Assembly: GCF_012933555.1 (NCBI RefSeq)
Contig: NZ_JABBPK010000001.1
Location: forward strand, 1,652,001-1,716,000
Origin: Niallia alba
Lineage (GTDB): Bacteria > Bacillota > Bacilli > Bacillales > Cytobacillaceae
Length of the DNA stretch: 64,000 bases
Direction: 5' to 3'
Position numbers and translations under genes: made by a program. The first letter of the stretch is position 1; every line of letters starts with the position of its first letter. Shown in pieces: positions 1 through 8,903 of this stretch. The notes beneath the pieces were generated by a model. It was not told the DNA's origin. It searched no databases and saw only the letters and a list, made by a program, of their open reading frames with translations.

Positions 1-248
1 ATGTGATGCCTAGCTCTTGTTTTATATGTGATTTTTGAGGAAGTGTTTGTGAATATTAGATTATTTATTAAGATATATTGTCCTAACTAGGAAGATAATT
101 ACCAATAAAATATGGTACTATAAGCTTAAGTCGAAATGAACCGAAAAGTGTCAAATATTGTTCTTTCGTAAAACCAGTTTATACAAACTAATGAAAATTT
201 CTTTTTAAATGTAAATGTAATTTTTAATAATAGAAAGAAGGCTAAACC

Positions 249-3200
249 ATGAAAGACAAACTAATACATATGCGGGATAAGTTAAATGATATTAGTAAGA
301 GAAATAGATCGATAAGATTATTAAAGATTTATAACAAGTGGAGTTTTGATTTAACGGAATTGGACAAGTTGTCGATGCTATCCAAAGATAAAGAGAGTGA
401 AAAAATCGTTGAGAAGATTATTAGTCAATCTAAAGGGGAGATAACGTTATTAAAGCCCACTTTAGATAATGAACATTCTATGATTATCTCGAAAAAATTG
501 ACTGATTTATCACGAAATATGAAAGCAATTGAAGAGGAATCAGGTATTCATGATTTTTATTTAGGTTATCCCTTTTTAACGGGAACACTCGCTGATGGAA
601 CTTTTTTTCAAGCTCCATTGTTTTTGTATCCTATCCGTATTGAAAAAAATAATCTGCATGCACAAAAATGGATTCTTCGTATTGAAGAAGGAAGTCCACA
701 AATTAATCGTACCTTATTTTTGGCATTCAAAAAATTAAATAATATTGATTTCTCAGAGGAATTCTTTGAAGCAGCATCTGTGATAGCAGGTAAGCAGGAT
801 GTGGATGAGTGGAGATCCTTTTTACAAGATCATGAAATGAAGGTATCGTTTGCAAAACAAGGATTAACAAGACTAAAAGAATATAGACGTGAAGATATTC
901 CGGAAAAACAAGGGATAAGCATTGTTGAATATGCGGTCATGGGAAATTTCCCGCAAGGTGGATCTGCTTTAGTGAAAGATTATGATTCTCTAATTCATAT
1001 TTCAGAAGAAGAAGATTTATCTTTAGTCAGTGAACTAATCGATCCTAAAGAATTGGACTTTGAAGAAGGATCGAATTTAGAAACCGAATATACACAGGAG
1101 AAAATCGAGGTTTTGAATCTTCTCGACACAGATGGTTCTCAAGAAGAGATTTTAAAAGAAGCTAGATATAAAAAAGGGATTGTGGTGCATGGTCCTCCTG
1201 GAACAGGTAAATCGCAAGTGATTGTTAATTTAATCACAGATGCTATAAGTCAGGATAAAAGGGTGCTTGTCGTTTGTCAGAAAAGAGCAGCTCTTGATGT
1301 GGTTTATCAGCGGTTAGATGGTCTATCTTTAACTAATCATATAGCTTTAGTACATGATGAGAAAAATGACCGCAAATCATTATATAGCAAAATAGGATCT
1401 GTATTAGAACAAAACAAAGTAATGTATGAACAAGCAAGTCATGAATTGCATTCAACTTCCAAACGATTGGAAACGCATGAAAAACTGTTAAACGATATTG
1501 CAAAAGGATTATATGAATATCAAGATTTTGGTTATCGTCTTTATGATTTATATGGAAAAGCAGCGTCCATCGGTGAATTTAATCAAATCCTTGATTTAAA
1601 GCCAATGTTAAGTGAGTTTCATAAGGATACTTTAGAGGATATATACGGAAATATATACACGTATGCAGAATGGCAAGAACGGTTTGGAGATGAGAATTAT
1701 GCATTAAAGAACCGTAAATCATTTGCTGCTTTTTCGATGAAAGAGAAAGTAGAACTAGATGAATTGTTGAATGATCTAATCAAAAAAGCAAAGCAATCTT
1801 CTGAGTATCTGCATTCATTGGATTATAAGAAAATCACGCCAGCATACACTTGGTTGATTGAAAACAAACTAGACAAAATATACCCGGATTTAGAGGATAA
1901 TAATAAGAAAACATTACAAGGATTAAGAATTTGGTGGTGGACATCTTTCTCAGGAAAAACCATTATCGAAGAGCTTTTAGAAGGAGAGAAATTCAAAGGA
2001 ACTAGTTCTACTGAATGGCTTAAAATCAAACAATCACTTATTATGATGAATCATTTAGGGAAAGAAACGAAAAAAATGGCTGATGAGATGGAGAAGCTTA
2101 AAGAATATTTTGATGATAAATATATCGATTCGTGGAAAAATAGAATAGCTGATGGGTACATACCAATTCAGGAACTAGATAAAATGTTGGAATATATCTA
2201 TCAGGATTTTGATAGTTTACAGCAAATGGATGCCTATTGGAATCAGTGTTCAGAGGTAGTCAAAAAAATTCTAACCGAATTACAAACCAAGTCTTCTTCT
2301 TCAGAAAGTAGTTTACCTAATTATTGGGTTCAACTATTTAAGTATTCGACTTTTATACATTGGATTGATAAAACAGAAAGTAAGTATCCAGAAGTAAAGA
2401 AGATATCGACAAATGAATTTAATCGAACAAGAGAGACATTCGCTAAGTTGGTTGAAGAGAAACGAGAGCTAGCAAATAAGTATTTAATTCACCAATTAAC
2501 GCAATCCGTAGATTCTTTATTAAGTAATTATCCGAAAGCGATGCGTGACTTAAAATATCAAGTAGGTAAGAAAAGCCAAGTGTGGCCACTAAGAAAACTT
2601 GTAAATGAATTTGCAGATAAAGGACTTGTAGGATTAATGCCTGTTTGGCTTACTTCACCAGAAACAGTTTCGTCTATATTCCCATTAAAAGAAAATTTAT
2701 TTGATCTCGTTATATTTGATGAAGCTTCCCAATGTACGGTAGAAAGTGGTATTCCAGCTGTTCATCGTGGAAAACAAGTTATTATAGCTGGTGATGAGAA
2801 ACAATTACCGCCATTTAACATGTTCCAATCTTCTTTTGTAAATGAGGAAGACGAAGAGGAATATGATACGGATGAATCCCAAAGTTTATTAAATCTTGCA
2901 AAAAGAAGATTCCCAGAGAAAATACTACAATGGCATTATCGTTCTAAGTACGAGGAACTTATTAATTTTTCCAATCATGCTTTTTATAATGGGCATGTGC
3001 AAATTGCGCCTAATGTGGCTCCATTAAAAAATCCTCCATCTATCTCATGGAAGAAAGTTGATGGAAGATGGCTCAATCAATCAAACGAAGTAGAAGCATT
3101 GGAAGTAGTTCGGATATTAAAAGAATCTTTGACTAAACAACCTGATAAGTCAGTTGGGATTATTACTTTTAATGCGAAGCAGCAGACAAAAATTCTTGAC

Positions 3201-4001
3201 ATGATTGAAAAAAATGCATCAGACGATCAAGAATTTAATGCAGTATATAACCAAGTGATGGCTAAAGAGTTAGATGAAAGAGTATTTGTCAAAAACATCG
3301 AAAATGTTCAAGGCGATGAAAGAGATATAATCATCTTCTCTATTGGATATGCAAAAAACGAAGAAGGAAGAATCTATAATCGTTTCGGAATGCTTAACCA
3401 ACAAGGTGGAGAAAATCGACTAAACGTTGCTGTTTCAAGAGCGAAAGAAGGTATTACCGTTGTTTCAAGTATTGAACCAGAAGAACTAAATGTAAGTAAT
3501 ACTGCGCAAATAGGTCCTAAATTACTAAAGTCCTATATGAAATATGTAAAAGCTGTTTCCAATACACAAATAGAATATATACATGCAGTGGTTGAAGAAA
3601 TTAATGAAAATGTTAGTACGCATGTAAAGGAGCAAGGATTGCATTTTGATTCACCATTTGAAGAACAAGTGTATAAACAGTTAAGAAATTTAGGATATGA
3701 AGTAACAACACAAGTAGGGATGTCAGGATATCGAATCGATATGGCCATTGTACATCCAAATGATTCTTCCAAGTATATTCTTGGTATAGAATGTGATGGG
3801 GCAATGTACCACAGTACGGCCAATGCAAAGGAAAGAGATATATATCGTCAACGGTTCCTTGAAAGCAGAGGATGGACGATTGAAAGAATCTGGAGCCGAA
3901 ACTGGTGGAAAACTCCTAGTGCAGAAATAGAGCGGATTGACCAAAAGGTGAAAGAGTTATTGAAACAAGAAGAACTTAAGAAGAAAGTTAAAAATGGATA
4001 A
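249..4001 (+). CDS. DUF4011-type SF1 helicase with C-terminal restriction-endonuclease-like domain
   Basis: 1250 aa. Superfamily 1 helicase core: Walker A GPPGTGKS at about residue 315, Walker B DEAS at about 824, GDEKQLPP just after, and the late motif VQGDERD at about 1021. A roughly 500-residue charged, helical insertion separates the Walker motifs. The last ~100 residues look like a Vsr/DUF559-type nuclease: FEEQVYKQL, then D1164 in GYRIDMAIV and E/D in GIECDG followed by YH. This architecture is known from large bacterial proteins often found in defence loci. I infer ATP-dependent DNA translocation coupled to cleavage, but no substrate is visible. It stands alone in this window; the upstream 248 bp hold only an AT-rich leader. 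An AGAAAGAAGG ribosome site precedes the ATG. Function unproven; the fold assignment is good. Confidence 0.85.
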   Translation: MKDKLIHMRDKLNDISKRNRSIRLLKIYNKWSFDLTELDKLSMLSKDKESEKIVEKIISQSKGEITLLKPTLDNEHSMIISKKLTDLSRNMKAIEEESGIHDFYLGYPFLTGTLADGTFFQAPLFLYPIRIEKNNLHAQKWILRIEEGSPQINRTLFLAFKKLNNIDFSEEFFEAASVIAGKQDVDEWRSFLQDHEMKVSFAKQGLTRLKEYRREDIPEKQGISIVEYAVMGNFPQGGSALVKDYDSLIHISEEEDLSLVSELIDPKELDFEEGSNLETEYTQEKIEVLNLLDTDGSQEEILKEARYKKGIVVHGPPGTGKSQVIVNLITDAISQDKRVLVVCQKRAALDVVYQRLDGLSLTNHIALVHDEKNDRKSLYSKIGSVLEQNKVMYEQASHELHSTSKRLETHEKLLNDIAKGLYEYQDFGYRLYDLYGKAASIGEFNQILDLKPMLSEFHKDTLEDIYGNIYTYAEWQERFGDENYALKNRKSFAAFSMKEKVELDELLNDLIKKAKQSSEYLHSLDYKKITPAYTWLIENKLDKIYPDLEDNNKKTLQGLRIWWWTSFSGKTIIEELLEGEKFKGTSSTEWLKIKQSLIMMNHLGKETKKMADEMEKLKEYFDDKYIDSWKNRIADGYIPIQELDKMLEYIYQDFDSLQQMDAYWNQCSEVVKKILTELQTKSSSSESSLPNYWVQLFKYSTFIHWIDKTESKYPEVKKISTNEFNRTRETFAKLVEEKRELANKYLIHQLTQSVDSLLSNYPKAMRDLKYQVGKKSQVWPLRKLVNEFADKGLVGLMPVWLTSPETVSSIFPLKENLFDLVIFDEASQCTVESGIPAVHRGKQVIIAGDEKQLPPFNMFQSSFVNEEDEEEYDTDESQSLLNLAKRRFPEKILQWHYRSKYEELINFSNHAFYNGHVQIAPNVAPLKNPPSISWKKVDGRWLNQSNEVEALEVVRILKESLTKQPDKSVGIITFNAKQQTKILDMIEKNASDDQEFNAVYNQVMAKELDERVFVKNIENVQGDERDIIIFSIGYAKNEEGRIYNRFGMLNQQGGENRLNVAVSRAKEGITVVSSIEPEELNVSNTAQIGPKLLKSYMKYVKAVSNTQIEYIHAVVEEINENVSTHVKEQGLHFDSPFEEQVYKQLRNLGYEVTTQVGMSGYRIDMAIVHPNDSSKYILGIECDGAMYHSTANAKERDIYRQRFLESRGWTIERIWSRNWWKTPSAEIERIDQKVKELLKQEELKKKVKNG

Positions 4002-4099
4002 AGTAAGTTATTGGTTAAACGAGACGTTGGTTTGACAACGTCTTGTTACATAAAATCAAGAACAATTAGAAAAATGATCTTGGTATCCTTAATATTATT

Positions 4100-4540
4100 T
4101 TAATCATTATCATGTGCTCTCTCCAAAATCAAAAAGTCTTTTGTTTTAATTACCATAATTCCATTCCTATTAGCTAAAAACATTAAATCTTCAAGAATGT
4201 TGTTAGGAGAATAATGAATGATTTGAATAGAAAATCCCTTTTTTTGCTTAATTATCGCTCCTTTCGTAGACCAACCAAAACGTTTAAAGCTGATTTGCAT
4301 TATTTGAGAGAATTGAATTTTTTTCTTATAAAGGGATGTTCCAATGCATTGAATTTGATAGCTTATTACTTCGTCAGTAATGGTGATTTTATATTGGATA
4401 AAAAAAGATAGGATAAAAAATAGGATAAGTGTAAGTTGAAAGAAAAGTAACCAGACGGGAGAAGACAAAGATAAAGAGACCGTAACTAGTGCTAACATAA
4501 TGATTAAGAAGCTTCTTGGGGTTTTTCTGTAATATTCCAA
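4100..4540 (-). CDS. Small membrane protein, PH-like domain
   Basis: 146 aa. Two hydrophobic segments (about residues 11-30 and 32-48) are followed by a soluble beta-rich part (about 50-140), which resembles the YcxB/bacterial PH-like layout, but I do not recognise a named family. The start is TTG, chosen because a strong AGGAGGAA site lies at about 4546-4553 on the minus strand with proper spacing. It converges with the helicase gene. Function unknown. Confidence 0.6.
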   Translation of the reverse strand: MEYYRKTPRSFLIIMLALVTVSLSLSSPVWLLFFQLTLILFFILSFFIQYKITITDEVISYQIQCIGTSLYKKKIQFSQIMQISFKRFGWSTKGAIIKQKKGFSIQIIHYSPNNILEDLMFLANRNGIMVIKTKDFLILERAHDND

Positions 4541-4635
4541 ATTAATTCCTCCTATTACTATTTATCTTCATTACGGATATACTGTCAGCTTGGTTTCACT
4601 TTCTGTTTGAATAATAGAATAATAGTGTCAATAAT

Positions 4636-4685
4636 AGTGTCAGGCACTGTATATGGACAAATGTCTTTTACAGGTGCCTGACACT
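4636..4685. repeat. GTGCCTGACAC-type palindromic repeat
   Basis: The 12-bp arms AGTGTCAGGCAC and GTGCCTGACACT enclose 26 nt, giving a strong hairpin on either strand. This motif is a familiar dispersed REP-like palindrome in Bacillaceae intergenic DNA. It lies between two minus-strand genes and has no T-run long enough to call it a terminator with certainty. Confidence 0.65.
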
Positions 4686-4836
4686 TTGTTATTAAAAGGA
4701 AAACCTGTATAATGGGCACTTAATAAAAGGTGACCGTTAAACGGGTTTTAACTTCTACTTATGGATAGTGATTATAGAAATAATGTAGCTTGTTCAGGGT
4801 GTGTTTGATTGTTCTAACGACCTATCTATTAGAGAA

Positions 4837-5088
4837 TTAAGTAAAGGACATAAATAAAACGGCGAAAATGAATAGGATAAGTAGTAAATGGAAAATAATT
4901 GCTAATATGAGTATAATCCATCCTAATAATTTTTTACCTGTTCTAATCCAATAAATAGAAAGTGTTATTATTCCGAATATAAAGCCCAGTATTCCCCAAA
5001 GGACAGGATTTTTTCCGTGCTTTTTAGAATCTACTACCAAATAAATGGTTATTAAAATATTTATTACCGAATATAAAGAAAACTCCAT
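4837..5088 (-). CDS. Small hydrophobic membrane protein
   Basis: 83 aa from the ATG at 5088. An upstream in-frame TTG at 5097 sits directly against the GGAGG site and is too close to serve as start. Three predicted membrane segments (about residues 2-18, 27-44 and 52-80) with short charged loops (SKKHGKN, RTGKK). No family recognised; such proteins are common in Bacillus. Monocistronic. Confidence 0.55.
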   Translation of the reverse strand: MEFSLYSVINILITIYLVVDSKKHGKNPVLWGILGFIFGIITLSIYWIRTGKKLLGWIILILAIIFHLLLILFIFAVLFMSFT

Positions 5089-5535
5089 AATGAACAACCT
5101 CCACTTTACTTTTTTATATTGTATTCGAATAAATTTTAATAAATGTCTAGCATTAATTATACAAGAAGAAATGTAAATTTCCTCTTTATTAATGATTGTG
5201 ATGTATTTTTTCTAAGAAAACACACATAGTCCCTCCTATTAATATACTATGCCGATATATACGTATCTTTTGTAAGGAAGGTTTCAATTTTGCCCATAAA
5301 CCGGTAAGTGAGATACTGTACAGATGGTCTTCCCTTCTTTTTTTAAGCTGTGAAACCTTAAGTCCGTTTTCATTCCAGTCACTGAGTGTGAAAAATCACT
5401 TTATCTCTTATTCAGAAAAAACGAGGATTGATGGAATATCTATCTATAGCTTAAGCGTTAGGTGAACTAGATACATAAATATTGTTTTCAGTAATTAAAA
5501 ATGTAGTTTATAGCAGTATGTTTAATGAATAAAAA

Positions 5536-5580
5536 AACCCAGATATACAAAAAAATGCATAATTATTGTATATTTGGGTT
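5536..5580. terminator. Long hairpin, possible bidirectional terminator
   Basis: 15-bp arms with one mismatch, flanked by A-rich DNA on the left (seven A) and a short T-poor right side. On the minus strand it is followed by a T-run, so termination is more credible in that direction. No adjacent gene explains it. Confidence 0.4.
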
Positions 5581-5589
5581 CTTGAATTT

Positions 5590-5733
5590 CATCCCACTCT
5601 TAACAGGCAGTGAGACCCCAGTTCGAGCTGGAAAAATCGAGAGTGATAGGTGTTGAACTCTCCTGTAAAGGTCCGTTAAGGGCAATTAACCATAAGTGGA
5701 GGATGAGGAAAAAAACTACTGATATAAGTTTTT
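5590..5733 (+). repeat. Dispersed structured repeat, family A, copy 1
   Basis: Begins ATCCCACTCTTAAC and ends near TAAGTTTT. Shares blocks with copies at 12314, 13991 and 27507: CCCACTCTTAAC, TGTAAAGGTCCG, and AACCAT-AGTGG-GATGAGG. Outer pairing ACAGG with CCTGT differs from copy 3 (ACGGA with TCCGT) by compensating changes, which suggests a conserved RNA fold. Confidence 0.65.
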
Positions 5734-6090
5734 AATACGTTAGTCCAAGTATATACAGTTTCATAAATGTGCATAAATATTAGTGTTTATACATATGTTT
5801 TTTGAATTTTTATTCAAATGTGTCAATAAAACCACTTACGAAAAGTATATCAATTAATTCCTGGAAATAAATATGCAGTCCATTTACATATTATCATCTT
5901 CCAGTATGTCGAAGAACAAAAGAAGTTCATTAAATCGTCAAATTTTAGGTCTTTTTTTTTCTCAAAAAGCAGATATAATGGAATTATAAAAGGTGTATTT
6001 AATATACTTCTTTTGTATGAATAGGGATGTGACTAGTAATATTAGCAAAGTACTTAGAATATTAACAATTTATTTTTTTATGTGACATTA

Positions 6091-6106
6091 TGTGATTTAT
6101 TTCACA
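6091..6106 (+). promoter_or_regulatory. Fnr box upstream of nirB
   Basis: TGTGATTTATTTCACA is an exact match to the Bacillus Fnr palindrome TGTGA-N6-TCACA. It fits oxygen control of nitrite reduction. It lies only 40 bp before the start codon, so a class II position (centre at -41.5) would put the transcription start at about 6140, inside the ribosome site. The real arrangement may therefore differ (see findings). Confidence 0.8.
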
Positions 6107-6146
6107 AATGAATTCACCTTACTAGATGATTCTTGGAGGTACAAAG

Positions 6147-8552
6147 ATGAAAAAGCAATTAGTTATGATTGGAAACGGAATGGCGGGAGTACGGACAATT
6201 GAAGAGATATTGAAGCGGAATGCTGATCTTTTTGAAATCACGATTATTGGAGATGAACCTTATCCAAACTATAATCGCATTATGCTTTCAAATGTTTTAC
6301 AAGGGAAAACAACTGTAAATGATATTAATATAAACGACTGGAATTGGTATCAAGACAATCATATTAATTTATTAACAGGTGAAAAAGCGATCAAGATTGA
6401 TAGAGAAGAGAAAAAGGTAATTACTGATAAAGGGAAAACGATTGAATATGATGAACTTATCCTAGCAACAGGATCTAGTGCCTTTATTTTACCGATACCT
6501 GGAAGTGAGTTAGAAGGTGTAATTGGTTTCAGAACGATTGATGATACGGAAAAAATGATGGAAACAGCAAAACATTATAAAAAAGCGGTTGTTATCGGTG
6601 GAGGTTTATTAGGACTAGAAGCAGCAAGAGGGTTAATTGACCGTGGAATGGAAGTTCATGTTGTTCATTTATTGCCAACTTTAATGGAGCAACAGTTAGA
6701 TGCTGCTGCAGCAAATCTTCTTAGAAAAGATTTAGAAGCACAAGGTATGAAGTTCTTAATGGAAAAGCAGACAGCCGAAATATATGGAGACAATCGTGTG
6801 AAGGGATTAAAATTTACAGATGGTACTAACATTGAGTGTGATCTTGTTGTGATGGCCGTAGGAATTCGACCAAATGTGGCGATTGCCCGTGAGGCAGGAT
6901 TAGAAGTGAATCGTGCTATTCTTGTAAATGATCATATGGTAACATCTGATCCATCTATCTTTGCAGTAGGAGAGTGTGCGGAACATAATGGAATTGCTTA
7001 TGGATTAGTTGCTCCTTTATATGAACAAGGAATGGCACTTGCGGAATGCATTACAGGAGGAAATGGAAAAGGATACCAAGGATCGATTCTTTCTACTCAA
7101 TTGAAAGTTGCGGGCTGTGACTTATTCTCAGGGGGGAAAATTCATGAAGATGAGAATACAGAAGCCATTATTGTCCATGACCAATTTGCAAAAGTATATA
7201 AAAAGATTTTAGTAACAGAAAACAAAATTGTTGGGATTGTCTTATATGGAGATGCTTCAGATGGCAATCGTCTCTTTAATATGCTGAAAAAACAAGCGGA
7301 TATTAGTGAATATATAAGCTCATCTGTTTTAAGTAAGAGTGGTCAGGACTCAGAAGAAGATTTAGTAGCAAGTATGAGTGCAGATGATACAGTGTGCGGC
7401 TGTAATGGGGTAACAAAAGGTACGATTGTCCATTCTATCTTAGAGCAAGGATTGACTACTTTTGAAGAAGTGAAGGGATGTACAAAAGCTGGTGGATCTT
7501 GTGGGAAATGTAAACCAATGGTCGAAAGTATTTTAGCACATACGCTTGGTGACAGTTTCGATGCTTCTATTCAAAAAACAGGCATGTGCAGTTGTACAAC
7601 ACTAACTCGTGATGAAGTAGTAGCACAAATAAAAGAAAAGCAACTTAAGTCTCCAAAAGAAGTAAGAATGGTGCTTGAATTTTCAAGTGAGGAAGGCTGT
7701 TCTAAATGTCGTCCAGCACTAAACTATTATATGCGCATGCTGTTCCCAGAAGAGTATGAGGATGATAAAGCATCAAGATTTGTAAATGAAAAAATGGAAG
7801 GGAACATTCAAAAAGACGGTACATTCTCTATTATTCCTCGTATGTATGGGGGAACAACCACTGCAGAAGATTTAGTGAAAATAGGAGAAGTAGCGAAAAA
7901 ATATAATGTGCCATTAGTAAAAATTACAGGTGCGAGTCGTATCGGATTATATGGTGTAAAGAAAGAGGACGTACCACATGTATGGGAAGAGTTAGGGATG
8001 CGTTCTGGTTATGCCTATTCTAAATCCCTTCGTAACGTAAAATCATGTGTTGGTTCAAGATTTTGCCGCTTTGGAACACAGGATTCACTCGGACTTGGTA
8101 TTAAATTGGAACAAGCAATTGAAATGGTCGATACTCCACATAAAATGAAGATGGGGGTAACGGGCTGTCCACGAAACTGTGCAGAAGTACTTACAAAAGA
8201 CTTTGGCGTGATATGTGTAGAAAATGGCTATCAATTATATATTGGTGGAAATGGTGGAACTGAAGTTCGCGAATGTGATAGCTTAACTACAGTGAAAACG
8301 GAAGAAGAAGTCATTACGATGGCGAAGGCTTATGTTCAATATTACAGAGAAAATGCTAATTATGGAGAAAGAACAGCTCCTTGGGTGGAACGTATGGGAG
8401 TTGATACAGTTAAAGAAACATTATTAAACGTAGAAAATGTTGAACAGTTTGTAAGTAGATTCGAAAAAGCAAAAACAACATACGAAGAAGCTTGGTCTTC
8501 TGTCCTAAACGATCAGACGAAGAGAGAAATGTATGAAGTGATAAAAGGATAA
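6147..8552 (+). CDS. nirB: Assimilatory/respiratory nitrite reductase NAD(P)H large subunit
   Basis: 801 aa from the ATG at 6147, which has TGGAGG 7 nt ahead; an upstream in-frame ATG at 6126 lacks a site. Cytoplasmic siroheme enzyme reducing nitrite to ammonium with NADH. Order: FAD/NAD-binding oxidoreductase part (about 1-390), BFD-like [2Fe-2S] region with CGCNG at about 417 and CTKAGGSCGKC, a second CSCTTLTRDE repeat region, then the nitrite/sulfite reductase half with the 4Fe-4S/siroheme cysteines C634-x5-C640 and C674-x3-C678 (CVGSRFC and GCPRNC). All catalytic cysteines are present and the length is normal. First gene of an operon with nirD, cobA/hemD, sirB and nirC, behind an exact Fnr box. 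Confidence 0.95.
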   Translation: MKKQLVMIGNGMAGVRTIEEILKRNADLFEITIIGDEPYPNYNRIMLSNVLQGKTTVNDININDWNWYQDNHINLLTGEKAIKIDREEKKVITDKGKTIEYDELILATGSSAFILPIPGSELEGVIGFRTIDDTEKMMETAKHYKKAVVIGGGLLGLEAARGLIDRGMEVHVVHLLPTLMEQQLDAAAANLLRKDLEAQGMKFLMEKQTAEIYGDNRVKGLKFTDGTNIECDLVVMAVGIRPNVAIAREAGLEVNRAILVNDHMVTSDPSIFAVGECAEHNGIAYGLVAPLYEQGMALAECITGGNGKGYQGSILSTQLKVAGCDLFSGGKIHEDENTEAIIVHDQFAKVYKKILVTENKIVGIVLYGDASDGNRLFNMLKKQADISEYISSSVLSKSGQDSEEDLVASMSADDTVCGCNGVTKGTIVHSILEQGLTTFEEVKGCTKAGGSCGKCKPMVESILAHTLGDSFDASIQKTGMCSCTTLTRDEVVAQIKEKQLKSPKEVRMVLEFSSEEGCSKCRPALNYYMRMLFPEEYEDDKASRFVNEKMEGNIQKDGTFSIIPRMYGGTTTAEDLVKIGEVAKKYNVPLVKITGASRIGLYGVKKEDVPHVWEELGMRSGYAYSKSLRNVKSCVGSRFCRFGTQDSLGLGIKLEQAIEMVDTPHKMKMGVTGCPRNCAEVLTKDFGVICVENGYQLYIGGNGGTEVRECDSLTTVKTEEEVITMAKAYVQYYRENANYGERTAPWVERMGVDTVKETLLNVENVEQFVSRFEKAKTTYEEAWSSVLNDQTKREMYEVIKG

Positions 8553-8579
8553 TAATGGAGAATAAAACGGAGGGTATAC

Positions 8580-8900
8580 ATGATGACGGCAACTTTAGAG
8601 TGGAATAAGATTATGAAACTAGCTGATTTACCTAAACAAATTGGTAAAGAGGTTCATTTAAAAGGAAAATCAATTGCTTTGTTTCATCTTTCAAATGGAG
8701 ATGTTAGAGCCATTGCAAACAGCTGTCCCCATCAAAATGGGCCGTTGGCAGAAGGAATTGTATCAGGCGAATTTGTCTTCTGTCCATTGCATGATTGGAA
8801 AATTTCTTTAGTCACAGGCGAAGTTCAAAAACCAGATAATGGCTGTGTCGAGGTTTATGAAACACAAATAAAAGATGACTATATTTATATAATGGTGTAA
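8580..8900 (+). CDS. nirD: Nitrite reductase small subunit, Rieske-type
   Basis: 106 aa. Partner of NirB. Contains Rieske [2Fe-2S] ligands C49-x-H51 (CPHQNG) and C68-x2-H71 (CPLHDW), unlike some enterobacterial NirD proteins that lack them. Two ATG codons stand side by side at 8580 and 8583, with CGGAGGG 7-10 nt ahead. Lies 27 bp after nirB and 3 bp before cobA/hemD, clearly co-transcribed. Confidence 0.93.
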   Translation: MMTATLEWNKIMKLADLPKQIGKEVHLKGKSIALFHLSNGDVRAIANSCPHQNGPLAEGIVSGEFVFCPLHDWKISLVTGEVQKPDNGCVEVYETQIKDDYIYIMV

Positions 8901-8903
8901 GAG

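Larger units (their letters stand above)
5100..6090. other. About 1 kb intergenic region without recognisable gene
   Basis: AT-rich DNA between the small membrane protein and nirB. It holds a terminator-like hairpin (5536-5580, arms AACCCAGATATACAA and TTGTATATTTGGGTT) and one copy of the dispersed structured repeat (5590-5733). No open frame with codon structure, tRNA or riboswitch was recognised in the remainder. Confidence 0.5.
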
